Source: an uncultured Coriobacteriaceae bacterium
GTDB lineage: Bacteria > Actinomycetota > Coriobacteriia > Coriobacteriales > Atopobiaceae
Assembly (NCBI GenBank): GCA_902803315.1
Contig: CADCPM010000120.1
Location: forward strand, 1-49,784
Length of the DNA: 49,784 bases
Direction: 5' to 3'
Shown: one piece after another, positions 7,321 to 15,864 of the stretch
How the letters are laid out: every line of letters starts with the position of its first letter
Numbering within the stretch: position 1 is the first letter of the stretch
Notes under the pieces: generated by a model
What the model was told of the DNA's origin: nothing
What the model saw: the letters and a program-made list of their open reading frames with translations, nothing else
Database searches by the model: none
Translations under genes and position numbers: made by a program

Positions 7321-9483
7321 CTAGTTGCTCCTAATGAGCTTTGCGTACGCTCCGTCGTTGGCAAGTAGCTCTTCGTGGGTGCCTCGCTCTACCACCGTGC
7401 CTTCGTCCAGTACGACGATCTCGTCACAGTCGCGTATGGTAGAGAGCCTGTGTGCGACTACGACGCACGTTATGTCACGATCGCGAATCGCCCGTATGAC
7501 GGCCTCCTCCGTCTTTGCGTCGAGGGCACTTGTAGCTTCGTCCAAAACCATGATGGTGGGATCGTTCGCAAGGGCGCGAGCGATCTTTATGCGCTGAAGC
7601 TGGCCGCCCGAGAAGTTGCGCCCACCGGGCAGCATGCGCGAGGAGTACCCATTCGTGCGTCCCACGATCTCTTCGTGAATGCTTGCGTCCTTGCAGGCAA
7701 GAATCGCGGCGAAGTCCTCTATGGATTCGTCCCAAAGGCGCACGTTGTCCAACACCGAGTCGTCAAAGGTGAGGATGTTTTGGTCTACCACCGAGAGCGA
7801 TCCGCGAAGCACGGGCTTTGGTATGTCTGAGAGCGGCGTATCGTCGAGGCGGATGGACCCTTCCCACGGTTTGTAGAGGCCGCTGATGAGCTTGGCGAGC
7901 GTGGACTTGCCGGAGCCAGACGACCCTACGAGCGCAACCCACTGTCCCCGTTTGACGTGGAGGTTGAAGTCCTTGATAAGTGGCTCGTCAAGAGGCGAGT
8001 AGCCAAATGTGACGCCCTCCATGTCCACATCGCCATAGAGCTTTTCCCTGCCGAAGGCAAATGCCCGATCGAGCTCGTCATCTTTCATCTCCTCGGGGAC
8101 GTCGACCTCGTAGCTCATGACGTCTTCGATGCGCTCCATCTGAGTGCGCATTTCCTGAACCGTTTGCCCAAGCATGATGATTTGCGTGACGGGCGTCATG
8201 AAGGAGCCCAAGAAGCCTTGGAAGGCGAGGAGGGAGCCTTGCGTGAACTCACGGTTTGCGATGAGCCATGTGCCAAGGATAAGAACGGCGACGTTGGCAA
8301 GCATGGTGAGTGCCTCGGGAATGGACCCAAGGTAGTTGTTGAGAGCCGTAAACTTGGCGTTCGACTCGTTTACGTCGGCTTGGTATCCGGCCCAACGCTG
8401 GAAGTATCCCGTCTCGGCGCCAGACGACTTGATCGTCTCTATGGCGTCGATGCCCGCAACCATGGTGGCGTATTCCTTGCCGGCCGAGGTTACCTGCTGT
8501 CGCGTGATGTTTATGCGCTTCTTAGATATGTAGCGTGCGAGAAACGAATTGATTACTACCGTGCTCACGCCAACCAGCGTGAGGGGAACGCTGTAGCGAA
8601 GCATGACCAAGAGATAGAGGATGAGCATCGCGCCGTTTATGAGGATGGGAGCCAGTTGGCCGATGAGCGCGAAGGCAACGGTCTCGTTGGACGATTGACG
8701 CTGCTGGATATCGCCAACCATGCGTTGCTCATAAAATCCAATGGGCAAGTGTAGGAGGTGTCGCATGAAGCGCGACGAGGACACGACGGCGATCTTTCCC
8801 TGTAGGCGCGTGAGGTATATGGCCGAGAGCGCCGATACAATAGCGGTTGCTATGGCAAGTGACGCCATGATGAGCGCTATGATGCGGACCCAGTCTTCGT
8901 TTCCTGTGGGCAGCACATAATCCAGGAAGAGCTGCGAGAGCGCGGTGTTCTGGATGGTTATTATGGAAGTGATGGCAGACGTAAGCGCGGCAAAGGCGAT
9001 GGGAATGCCCATGCCCTTAAGGCGCTTTTTGGCAAACGCAAGGGTGGAAGGCCTCTGGCCGCCCGGTTTGAAATCCTCGGTAGGGCTAAAGCGAAGCACG
9101 ACGCCGGTAAACGACTTGTCGAACTCGTCCATCGTAACACGCGTCTCGCCGGTGGCGGGATCGTTGAGATAGGCGTATTTGCCCCTAAAGCCGTCCAGCA
9201 CCACAAAGTGATTGAAGTTCCAAAACAGGATGCACGGTAGCTTCTCCTTGCGAAGCAGCGACGTGCTGCATGCGATACCCTTTGCCTCTAACCCGTAAAG
9301 ACGCGCGGCCTTGAGGATGTTGGATGCCTTGCTGCCGTCTCTCGAGACGCCGCATTCCATGCGTACGCGCTCAAGCGGCACCCAGCGGCCGTAGTAGGCG
9401 AGTATCATGCACAAACAGGCCGCTCCGCATTCGAGCGCCTCCATCTGCATTACTTGAGGGACCTTCTTTACTCCGAATGCCAT
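7321..9483 (-). CDS. NHLP-type peptidase/permease/ATPase (C39 peptidase ABC exporter)
   Basis: A 720-aa peptide exporter that should cut double-glycine leaders while exporting the core peptide. The N-terminal C39 domain has Q13, catalytic C19 in QMEALECGAAC, H92 in NHFVVLDG and D108 in LNDPATG. The membrane domain runs from about 160 to 440. The nucleotide-binding domain has Walker A ALVGSSGSGKST, signature FSGGQLQR, Walker B IMVLDEATSALD and the AHRLST switch. All catalytic residues are present, so the protein looks active. It starts two bases after the HlyD-like gene and ends one base before the permease/ATPase. No precursor or modification gene sits in the operon; the only double-glycine precursor seen is at 35948-36262. 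Confidence 0.92.
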   Translation of the reverse strand: MAFGVKKVPQVMQMEALECGAACLCMILAYYGRWVPLERVRMECGVSRDGSKASNILKAARLYGLEAKGIACSTSLLRKEKLPCILFWNFNHFVVLDGFRGKYAYLNDPATGETRVTMDEFDKSFTGVVLRFSPTEDFKPGGQRPSTLAFAKKRLKGMGIPIAFAALTSAITSIITIQNTALSQLFLDYVLPTGNEDWVRIIALIMASLAIATAIVSALSAIYLTRLQGKIAVVSSSRFMRHLLHLPIGFYEQRMVGDIQQRQSSNETVAFALIGQLAPILINGAMLILYLLVMLRYSVPLTLVGVSTVVINSFLARYISKKRINITRQQVTSAGKEYATMVAGIDAIETIKSSGAETGYFQRWAGYQADVNESNAKFTALNNYLGSIPEALTMLANVAVLILGTWLIANREFTQGSLLAFQGFLGSFMTPVTQIIMLGQTVQEMRTQMERIEDVMSYEVDVPEEMKDDELDRAFAFGREKLYGDVDMEGVTFGYSPLDEPLIKDFNLHVKRGQWVALVGSSGSGKSTLAKLISGLYKPWEGSIRLDDTPLSDIPKPVLRGSLSVVDQNILTFDDSVLDNVRLWDESIEDFAAILACKDASIHEEIVGRTNGYSSRMLPGGRNFSGGQLQRIKIARALANDPTIMVLDEATSALDAKTEEAVIRAIRDRDITCVVVAHRLSTIRDCDEIVVLDEGTVVERGTHEELLANDGAYAKLIRSN

Positions 9484-9485
9484 GG

Positions 9486-9998
9486 CTACTGCGCCCGTTC
9501 GTTTGTCATCATCTTGAGGGGGCTCACGCGCTCGGTGGTGATAACGCACTTAACCGGGACGTTTTCCTTAATGGCTTGCGGGTCGTCGACCTCGATGGTA
9601 ACCATGTGAGCCCAGTTGTCCTTCATAAGAGTCTCGGTTAGGTAGTCGTTTCCCAGAATCATCCTCACCTCGTCTTTTGAGTAAGGAAACTCCTGGACGT
9701 TCGCCACCCGGCCAGAAACGTTGCCCACATACACGTCGTCGCCAGCGGTTATCTCGTCTGTTTGGTCGTTGCTCGCAAACGTCATCACCTTGTCGCCGAT
9801 CCTCACGGCAGAGGTCGTTATGGACGTGTTTATGGTGCCAAGAGCCGCCCAGGCAAAGAGGCCGGCTAGCAAAAAAATTACCGCGAGGAGCGAAATCCAT
9901 ACGCTGGGATTCGTTACTCGCAGGTATTTGTCGAGGTCGTCTGGCGACGACATCTCTTCAACAGCCTGGCGTCTGAAGAAGTTAGGCTCGTCCGCCAC
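9486..9998 (-). CDS. NHLP-system secretion protein, short HlyD-like
   Basis: A 170-aa protein with a short cytosolic N-terminus, one membrane anchor at about residues 33-53 (WISLLAVIFLLAGLFAWAAL) and an extracytoplasmic beta-rich segment including DDVYVGNVSGRV, similar to the lipoyl-like part of HlyD periplasmic adaptors. NHLP secretion proteins are often longer because of a coiled-coil hairpin; here the hairpin is absent, which would suit a single-membrane cell. The start is GTG at 9998 with AAAGGAGT upstream. It is the first gene of the three-gene exporter operon. Confidence 0.8.
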   Translation of the reverse strand: MADEPNFFRRQAVEEMSSPDDLDKYLRVTNPSVWISLLAVIFLLAGLFAWAALGTINTSITTSAVRIGDKVMTFASNDQTDEITAGDDVYVGNVSGRVANVQEFPYSKDEVRMILGNDYLTETLMKDNWAHMVTIEVDDPQAIKENVPVKCVITTERVSPLKMMTNERAQ

Positions 9999-10036
9999 GT
10001 GTACTCCTTTGAAGTGTTCGAACAGATATATAAATT

Positions 10037-10047
10037 AAATTGTAGCA
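10037..10047 (-). promoter_or_regulatory. Candidate extended -10 promoter for the exporter operon
   Basis: Read on the minus strand, TGCTACAAT (10047 to 10039) is an extended -10 about 40 bases before the GTG start at 9998. No convincing -35 is present. Confidence 0.4.
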
Positions 10048-10109
10048 GAGGTATGTGCGTAAGTCGCATTCGACGGGTGAGCGAGGGACGGGGTTGGGTT
10101 TGTGGGCCT

Positions 10110-10233
10110 GTTGACGTATGCCCCTGCCCGCCCGCGAGGCCGGCCCCAGGCGGCTCCGCGCTTGCTGCGCTCGCTCGCTTCGTGAGTCGCCGCCTGGTGA
10201 CGGCCTCGCGGGCGGGCAGGGGCATACGTCAAC
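10110..10233. repeat. Large palindromic element, divergent-gene family, copy 1
   Basis: Perfect 33-bp outer arms at 10110-10142 and 10201-10233 enclose inner arms (CCAGGCGGC 10146-10154 / GCCGCCTGG 10189-10197) and a core containing GCTCGCTTCGTGAGTCGCC. The core recurs at 23037-23085 and 32964-33013, but the outer arms do not. It lies between the divergent exporter operon and adhE. Confidence 0.85.
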
Positions 10234-10306
10234 TCAGTCAACGTTTGAGAACCTTTTCCGCATTTGCCGAATGCTGTGCTGGCAAGTGCGTATTTTCGCG
10301 TATCCT

Positions 10307-10327
10307 TTATACAACTGTGTTGTATAA
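10307..10327. promoter_or_regulatory. Palindromic operator candidate before adhE
   Basis: Perfect 9-bp arms TTATACAAC (10307-10315) and GTTGTATAA (10319-10327) around TGT, 15 bases before the adhE ATG and just upstream of its AAGGAGGAG ribosome site. The position, over or just after the likely transcription start, suits a repressor. It does not match the usual Rex consensus closely. Confidence 0.55.
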
Positions 10328-10342
10328 GTTTAAGGAGGAGCA

Positions 10343-12964
10343 ATGGCAGAGCCAGAGCGGTTGGTGGATACCGTAGAAGCCCTGGAGGAACGCATTTCAA
10401 AAATGCGCGACGCACAGGCGACGTTTGCCACGTTTACCCAGGAACAGGTGGACAAAATCTTCTATGAGGCGGCGCTTGCCGCAAACAAGGCGCGCATTCC
10501 GCTGGCAAAGATGGCAGTGGAAGAGACGGGCATGGGCGTTATGGAGGACAAGGTCATAAAGAACCATTACGCCTCCGAGTACATCTACAACAAGTATCGT
10601 CACACGCAGACGTGCGGCGTGCTTGAGGACGATCCCGTGGCGGGCATCAAGAAGGTGGCAGAGCCCATGGGCATCGTGGCGGCGGTCATTCCCACCACGA
10701 ACCCAACCTCAACAGCAATCTTCAAGTGCCTCATCGCGCTTAAGACGCGCAACGCCATCGTGATCAGCCCGCACCCCAGGGCAAAGGGCTGCACCATCGA
10801 GGCGGCCCGCCTCATTCGCGACGCGGCCGAGGCCGCAGGCTGCCCTGCCGACATCATCAGCTGGATTGACGTACCCTCCCTCGAGCTCACCAACACGGTC
10901 ATGCGCGAGGCGGACATCATCCTTGCCACGGGCGGCCCCGGCATGGTAACCGCGGCGTACAGCTCGGGCAAGCCCGCTCTGGGCGTCGGCCCCGGCAACA
11001 CGCCCGTCATCATCGACAGCACGGCCGACATCCGCATGGCCGTCAACTCCATCATCCACTCCAAGACCTTCGACAACGGCATGATCTGCGCCTCAGAGCA
11101 GAGCGTCACCGTCGTGGGCGACGAGGCGTATGAGCAGGCGAAGACCGAGTTCCAAAAGCGCGGCTGCTACTTCCTCAAGGGCGACGAGCTCGACAAGGTC
11201 CGCAAGACCGTTATTATCAACGGTTCCGTGAACGCCAAGATCGTAGGCCAGACCGCCTTCCGCATTGCCGAGATCGCGGGCGTGTCGGTGCCCAAGTCGA
11301 CGAAGATCCTCATCGGCGAGGTCGAGTCGGTGGAGCCGTCCGAGGAGATGGCGCACGAGAAGCTCAGCCCCGTGCTTGGCATGTACAAGGCAACCGACTT
11401 CGACGACGCCATTGCGAAGGCCGAGCGTCTGGTGGCAGACGGCGGCTATGGCCACACCTCGTCGCTCTACATCAACACCGACGAGACCGAGAAGATGGCA
11501 AAGCACGCCGCGGCCATGAAGACCTGCCGCATCCTCGTAAACACCCCGTCCTCTCAGGGTGGCATTGGCGACCTGTACAACTTTAGCCTCGCACCCTCCC
11601 TTACGCTCGGCTGCGGCTCCTGGGGCGGAAACTCCGTCTCGGGCAACGTCGGCCCCATGCACCTGCTCAACATCAAGACCGTTGCAGAGAAGCGAGAGAA
11701 CATGCTGTGGTTCCGTACACCCGAGAAGGTCTACTTCAAGAAGGGCTGCATGCCCGTTGCCCTGGACGAGCTGGGCACCATAATGGGCAAGAAGCGCGCG
11801 TTCATCGTCACGGACTCGTTCCTCTATAAGAGTGGCTTCACCAAGCAGATCGAGGAGAAACTCGACCAAATGGGCATCGCGCATGCGTGCTTCTACGACG
11901 TCGCGCCCGACCCCACACTGCAGTGCGCTCGCGACGGCGTGCGTCAGCTGACCTCCTTCGAGCCCGACACCATCATCGCGGTGGGCGGTGGCTCTGCCAT
12001 GGACGCGGCAAAGATCATGTGGCTCATGTACGAGCATCCCGAGGCCCCGTTCGAGGACATGGCCATGGACTTCATGGACATCCGCAAGCGCGTGTACACC
12101 TATCCGCAGCTTGGCAGCAAGTGCTACTTCGTGGCCATCCCCACCAGCTCCGGCACGGGCTCCGAGGTTACGCCATTTGCCATCATCACCGATGCCGAGA
12201 GCGGCATAAAGTGGCCTCTGGCCGACTACGCGCTTCTGCCCAACATGGCCATCGTAGACACCAACAACATGATGAGCCAGCCCAAGGGCCTCACCTCGGC
12301 CTCCGGCGTGGACGTGCTCACCCATGCGCTCGAGGCGTACGTCTCCATTATGGCGAACGACTACACCGACGGTCTGGCCCTGCGCGCCGGCGAGCTTGTG
12401 TTTAAGTACCTTGCCCGAGCCTACGACAACCCCGACGACGTGGAGGCCCGCGACCACATGGCCAACGCGAGCTGCCTGGCCGGCATGGCCTTCGCAAACG
12501 CGTTCCTGGGCGTTAACCACTCCATGGCCCACAAGCTCGGCGCCTTCCATCACATCCCGCACGGCTGGGCCAACGCCGTCATCCTCACGCGCGTCATGCG
12601 CTACAACGCGGCCGAGCGTCCCACCAAGATGGGCACGTTCCCCCAGTATTCCTATCCGCACGCCAAGGCACGTTACGCCGAGTTCGGCCGTGCCTGCGGG
12701 TTTGTCGGCAAGGACGACGACGAGGTATTCGAGAACTTCGTCGTAGGCATCGAGGAGCTCAAGGCGCACGTTGGCGTGCAACCCACCATCAAGGACTTCG
12801 GCGTGGACGAGCAGTACTTCCTCGACACGCTCGACGAGATGAGCGAGCAGGCCTTCAACGACCAGTGCACGGGCGCCAACCCGCGCTACCCGCTCGTGTC
12901 GGAGATTCGCGAGCTGTATCTGGACGCATACTATGGCCGCGAGGCCTCCTCGTACGAGGACTAG
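10343..12964 (+). CDS. adhE: Bifunctional acetaldehyde-CoA/alcohol dehydrogenase
   Basis: An 873-aa two-domain enzyme of standard length that reduces acetyl-CoA to ethanol with two NADH, regenerating NAD+ during fermentation. The N-terminal aldehyde dehydrogenase domain (about 1-440) has the catalytic cysteine in NGMICASEQSV near residue 250. The C-terminal iron-dependent alcohol dehydrogenase domain (about 455-870) has the GGGSAMDAAK nucleotide site and the metal-binding histidines in NHSMAHKLGAFHHIPHG. The ATG at 10343 follows AAGGAGGAG. A palindrome just upstream suggests repressor control. Codon bias is strongly C/G-ending, as expected for a highly expressed gene. The enzyme usually polymerises into spirosomes (family knowledge). 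Confidence 0.97.
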   Translation: MAEPERLVDTVEALEERISKMRDAQATFATFTQEQVDKIFYEAALAANKARIPLAKMAVEETGMGVMEDKVIKNHYASEYIYNKYRHTQTCGVLEDDPVAGIKKVAEPMGIVAAVIPTTNPTSTAIFKCLIALKTRNAIVISPHPRAKGCTIEAARLIRDAAEAAGCPADIISWIDVPSLELTNTVMREADIILATGGPGMVTAAYSSGKPALGVGPGNTPVIIDSTADIRMAVNSIIHSKTFDNGMICASEQSVTVVGDEAYEQAKTEFQKRGCYFLKGDELDKVRKTVIINGSVNAKIVGQTAFRIAEIAGVSVPKSTKILIGEVESVEPSEEMAHEKLSPVLGMYKATDFDDAIAKAERLVADGGYGHTSSLYINTDETEKMAKHAAAMKTCRILVNTPSSQGGIGDLYNFSLAPSLTLGCGSWGGNSVSGNVGPMHLLNIKTVAEKRENMLWFRTPEKVYFKKGCMPVALDELGTIMGKKRAFIVTDSFLYKSGFTKQIEEKLDQMGIAHACFYDVAPDPTLQCARDGVRQLTSFEPDTIIAVGGGSAMDAAKIMWLMYEHPEAPFEDMAMDFMDIRKRVYTYPQLGSKCYFVAIPTSSGTGSEVTPFAIITDAESGIKWPLADYALLPNMAIVDTNNMMSQPKGLTSASGVDVLTHALEAYVSIMANDYTDGLALRAGELVFKYLARAYDNPDDVEARDHMANASCLAGMAFANAFLGVNHSMAHKLGAFHHIPHGWANAVILTRVMRYNAAERPTKMGTFPQYSYPHAKARYAEFGRACGFVGKDDDEVFENFVVGIEELKAHVGVQPTIKDFGVDEQYFLDTLDEMSEQAFNDQCTGANPRYPLVSEIRELYLDAYYGREASSYED

Positions 12965-12973
12965 TGGCAAGCG

Positions 12974-12996
12974 GCGGCTCGGGCATGCCGGGCCGC
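12974..12996 (+). terminator. Weak hairpin after adhE
   Basis: GCGGC (12974-12978) pairs with GCCGC (12992-12996) and the inner CGG/CCG continues the stem, but only ATTT follows, so it may be an RNA-processing or stability hairpin rather than a terminator. Confidence 0.35.
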
Positions 12997-13018
12997 ATTT
13001 GCGGAGTGAGGAGAAGCA

Positions 13019-13810
13019 ATGATTCTTTCCAATAGCAAAGTCGAGATCATCACGCGCCATAACAAGGCCGTGTATCGCGATGGAAATCGACTGATCAAGG
13101 TATTCAACGAGCGCAAGCCCGGCTCGGACGTCTTTAACGAGGCGCTCAACGACTCTCGCGTCTCTGAGGCCGGAGGTCGCGTCCCGCGCGTGCTTGAGGT
13201 GAGCCAGGTCAAGGACGGCGAGTGGGAGGGCAGTTGGGCCCTCGCGCTGGAGTACATCCCTGGCCAGTCCCTTGCCCAGGTGATGAGGGACAACCCCGAG
13301 AAGACCGACGAGTACCTCGAGCAGCTCGTCGAGCTGCAGCTTCAGGTCCTCTCGGCGGATGCGCCCCTGCTCAACCGCCAGAAGGACAAGCTGCGCCGCA
13401 TGATCAACAGCGTAAAGACGCTCGACCCTTCGGTTCGCTACGACCTCCAGATGCGTCTGGACGGCCTCAAGGGCGGCACCAAGGTGTGCCATGGCGACTT
13501 TATTCCTAGCAACGTCATCATCCCCGACGACGGAAGCGAGCCCTACGTCGTGGACTGGGCACACGTTACCGCAGGCATTCCTGCTGTTGACGCTGCCCAG
13601 ACGTACTTGCTGCTCAAGGTGTCCAACAACAAGGACTACATCGAGTATGCCGACACCTACCTCAAGCTCTTCTCTACGATGAGCGACACGCCGCGCCAGG
13701 TGATCATGAACTGGGTGCCCGTCGTGGCGGCGGCAGAGCTTGCGCGCGGACGTCAGCGTCGCGAGAAGTTCCTGCTCAGCCAGATCGAGTCCGTGTTCGA
13801 CTATCTGTAA
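13019..13810 (+). CDS. APH/choline-kinase-like phosphotransferase
   Basis: A 263-aa small-molecule kinase of the aminoglycoside phosphotransferase/choline kinase superfamily. The catalytic-loop motif CHGDFIPSNVI (Brenner motif, catalytic Asp) lies near residues 158-168 and the metal-binding YVVDWAH follows about 14 residues later. ALEYIPGQSLAQV matches the hinge region. The substrate is unknown; in commensals such proteins often phosphorylate sugars, amines or antibiotics. The ATG at 13019 follows GAGGAG. It comes 54 bases after adhE in the same direction and may be partly co-transcribed. Confidence 0.8.
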   Translation: MILSNSKVEIITRHNKAVYRDGNRLIKVFNERKPGSDVFNEALNDSRVSEAGGRVPRVLEVSQVKDGEWEGSWALALEYIPGQSLAQVMRDNPEKTDEYLEQLVELQLQVLSADAPLLNRQKDKLRRMINSVKTLDPSVRYDLQMRLDGLKGGTKVCHGDFIPSNVIIPDDGSEPYVVDWAHVTAGIPAVDAAQTYLLLKVSNNKDYIEYADTYLKLFSTMSDTPRQVIMNWVPVVAAAELARGRQRREKFLLSQIESVFDYL

Positions 13811-13818
13811 GGCAAGGC

Positions 13819-14466
13819 GTGCGAAACCAAGAGAACACGCAGTGTGTGGCCATGCGGTCCGGCAATAATGCGCCGGGCCGCATGGTCTTACTTGCGCTGG
13901 CTTTGGCTGCCCTGCTTTCGCTTGGGTCGCTGTGCGCATGCGCCAGAGAGAGTCCCACGCAGGCATCGTCGTCATCCATCGACACCGTTGCCCTGGACAA
14001 GCAGGCGATACGCGAGAGTCTTCAGCAGGAGCTCAGCATTCTTAATAGTCCCTCCGCACAGGCGCTGGAAGGTTTGCTGGCACCCGAGAACTGCGAGATG
14101 GCCTCGCATCTGCTCAGGGGCTTCTCGTACGAGATCGGCGCAATTGACGTGGGGCAAGACCAGGCGACCGCACGGGTAAAGATCACGTGCCTCGACGTGT
14201 CCGATGTTGTGGACAAGGGCATCGCTTCGATGACTGCGGGAGACGAGCTGCAGGAGAACGCGGGCCTGTACGACTCGTTCGAAGAGGAAGACCGTAAGGC
14301 TTTCGTGCGCCACGTCTTCAAGACGCTCTACGAGCAGATAGATGCCACCACCGCGATGAAGAGCTATGAGACCGTGCTTCACCTAACGCGGGATGCCAAA
14401 ACAAACGCGTGGTCGGTCAATGAGGACGACGTCGTCGCCCTAATCGACGGCCTCTTTGCCGTATAG
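13819..14466 (+). CDS. Predicted lipoprotein, hypothetical
   Basis: A 215-aa protein with a signal sequence: basic N-terminus, hydrophobic MVLLALALAALLSLGS, then LCAC as lipobox, followed by a Ser-rich linker (TQASSSS). The mature part is acidic and helical and resembles small DUF5105-like lipoproteins only in general layout; I do not recognise the family. The GTG at 13819 is supported by AAGG at 13809-13812; an internal ATG at 13852 is also possible and keeps the whole signal peptide. It starts eight bases after the APH-like kinase and is likely co-transcribed with it. It is convergent with folA across a 13-base gap. Confidence 0.7.
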   Translation: MRNQENTQCVAMRSGNNAPGRMVLLALALAALLSLGSLCACARESPTQASSSSIDTVALDKQAIRESLQQELSILNSPSAQALEGLLAPENCEMASHLLRGFSYEIGAIDVGQDQATARVKITCLDVSDVVDKGIASMTAGDELQENAGLYDSFEEEDRKAFVRHVFKTLYEQIDATTAMKSYETVLHLTRDAKTNAWSVNEDDVVALIDGLFAV

Positions 14467-14479
14467 GTGAGCCACGCGA

Positions 14480-14968
14480 TTAGCGGCGTCTGTACGTCAC
14501 AAACGAGTAGGGGATGCCGGCCTTCGTTACACCGCCCTCTTTTACGGACGCGACTTCCCAATCTTCATTCTCGTCCAGATTGGGAAAGAAGGCATCAGCT
14601 TCCATCTGCACGTCGTTCTTGGTAACGAGCACGCAAGAGCAATGGGGGAGAAGCTGTCTGTAGACGCTCTCGCCACCAATGGCCCATACGGTGTTTGGGT
14701 CCTCGCCCTCAACCGCGGTGAGCGCCTCCTCAAGGGAGCCATAGACCTCGGCATTCGGAGCGCTAAACGTAGGGTCGATTGAGAGAACCACGTTGCGACG
14801 GCCCTCAAGTGCGCCGCCCGGGAAGCTCTGGAAGGTCGTCTGCCCGCATATTACGGTGCCGCCCATGGTGTTTTGCTTGAAATAGGCCATATCCTTGGCG
14901 TTTCGGACCAAGAGACGTCCTTTAAGACCGATACCCCAGTCGTTGGTAACCGATACGATGGCGTTCAT
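14480..14968 (-). CDS. folA: Dihydrofolate reductase
   Basis: A 162-aa DHFR of normal length, reducing dihydrofolate to tetrahydrofolate with NADPH. It shows the N-terminal MNAIVSVTNDWGIG, the TVICGQTTFQSFPGG segment (NADPH-binding, usually GRxTxxS) and WAIGGESVYRQLLP. It lies 12 bases downstream of thyA; ThyA produces the dihydrofolate that DHFR recycles, so the pairing is functional. The ribosome site AAGGAG precedes the ATG at 14968. Confidence 0.95.
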   Translation of the reverse strand: MNAIVSVTNDWGIGLKGRLLVRNAKDMAYFKQNTMGGTVICGQTTFQSFPGGALEGRRNVVLSIDPTFSAPNAEVYGSLEEALTAVEGEDPNTVWAIGGESVYRQLLPHCSCVLVTKNDVQMEADAFFPNLDENEDWEVASVKEGGVTKAGIPYSFVTYRRR

Positions 14969-14980
14969 GTTGCTCCTTTG

Positions 14981-15832
14981 CTATATGGCAATGGGGATGT
15001 TGCGAATCTGCGGACCGTAGCAGTAGTCCTCAACCATAAGGTCGTCGGTGGTGAAGTCGTAGAAATCCGTTACGTCGGGATTGAGCGTGACCTTTGGCGC
15101 TGCGTACTGGGGTCTTGAGATGAGCTCGCGCACCAAATCCACGTGGCGGTCGTATATGTGCGCGTCGGCAATCATGTGCACCAGCTCGCCCGCAACCATG
15201 TTGACGCTCTGGGCAACCATCATGAGGAGCAGGGCGTATTGGCACACGTTCCAGTTGTTCGCCGCAAGCACGTCCTGGCTGCGCTGGTTGAGCACCATGT
15301 TGAGGGTGAGCCTGCCGTCCTCGCGCCTATCGTCGGTGACGTTGTAGGTGCAGCTATAGGCGCAAGGGTAGAGATTCATGAGGTGAAGCTCGTCGAAGGC
15401 ATAGAGATTCGTAAGGATCCTGCGGGAGAACGGCTCGTCGCGAAGGTCCTTGAGCACGCGATCCATCTGGTCGTAGTCGCCATCCGCGTAATGGCTCACG
15501 CGTCCCACCTGGTATCCGTAGGCATGGCCGATCGAGCCGTCCTCGTCGGCCCAGGAATCCCAAATGTGCGGGGCCAGATCGTGGATGTTGTTGGATTTGC
15601 GCTGGTATATCCAGAGGATCTCGTCCATGCAGCTCTTGAGTCCCGTGCGGCGCAAGGTGATCGCGGGAAACTCCTCGCGCAAATCGTAGCGATTGCATAC
15701 GCCAAAGCGCTTGATGGTGTATGCGCTTGCGCCATCCTCCCAGTGGGGCCGCACCTTTTGCCCTTCGGTTGTGGTGCCCTTTTGTATTATGTCCGTACAC
15801 ATGGAGACGAAGATCTTGTCTGCCTTGCTCAT
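14981..15832 (-). CDS. thyA: Thymidylate synthase (ThyA type)
   Basis: A 283-aa enzyme methylating dUMP to dTMP with methylene-tetrahydrofolate. The nucleophile is C157 in NLYPCAYSC, with an Ala where the E. coli enzyme has His, as in the Bacillus ThyA-like branch (from family knowledge). The phosphate-binding loop NQRSQD (R184-S185-D187) and the C-terminal IAI-type tail are present. It belongs to the minus-strand operon membrane protein - thyA - folA, probably begun by the nudix gene. Confidence 0.95.
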   Translation of the reverse strand: MSKADKIFVSMCTDIIQKGTTTEGQKVRPHWEDGASAYTIKRFGVCNRYDLREEFPAITLRRTGLKSCMDEILWIYQRKSNNIHDLAPHIWDSWADEDGSIGHAYGYQVGRVSHYADGDYDQMDRVLKDLRDEPFSRRILTNLYAFDELHLMNLYPCAYSCTYNVTDDRREDGRLTLNMVLNQRSQDVLAANNWNVCQYALLLMMVAQSVNMVAGELVHMIADAHIYDRHVDLVRELISRPQYAAPKVTLNPDVTDFYDFTTDDLMVEDYCYGPQIRNIPIAI

Positions 15833-15864
15833 AGCGTTTCCGTTTCTGCCGGCTTTTACGTGAC

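Noticed and set aside
10307..10327. Rex operator before adhE
   Set aside because: The arms TTATACAAC/GTTGTATAA do not follow the Rex pattern TTGTTAAnnnnTTAACAA closely enough; kept only as an unnamed operator.
10035..10415. Small ORFs running through the large palindromes (also at 22962-23192)
   Set aside because: They owe their length to the GC-rich repeat; their similar THEASER/THEVNERSER peptides are translations of the repeat core, not conserved proteins.
11093..13975. A 960-codon open frame on the minus strand opposite adhE and the APH-like gene
   Set aside because: It is antisense to two clearly identified genes, has no homology-like motifs (Arg/His/Val/Leu-rich reverse reading) and no ribosome site. 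It arises from the C/G-ending codon bias of adhE.
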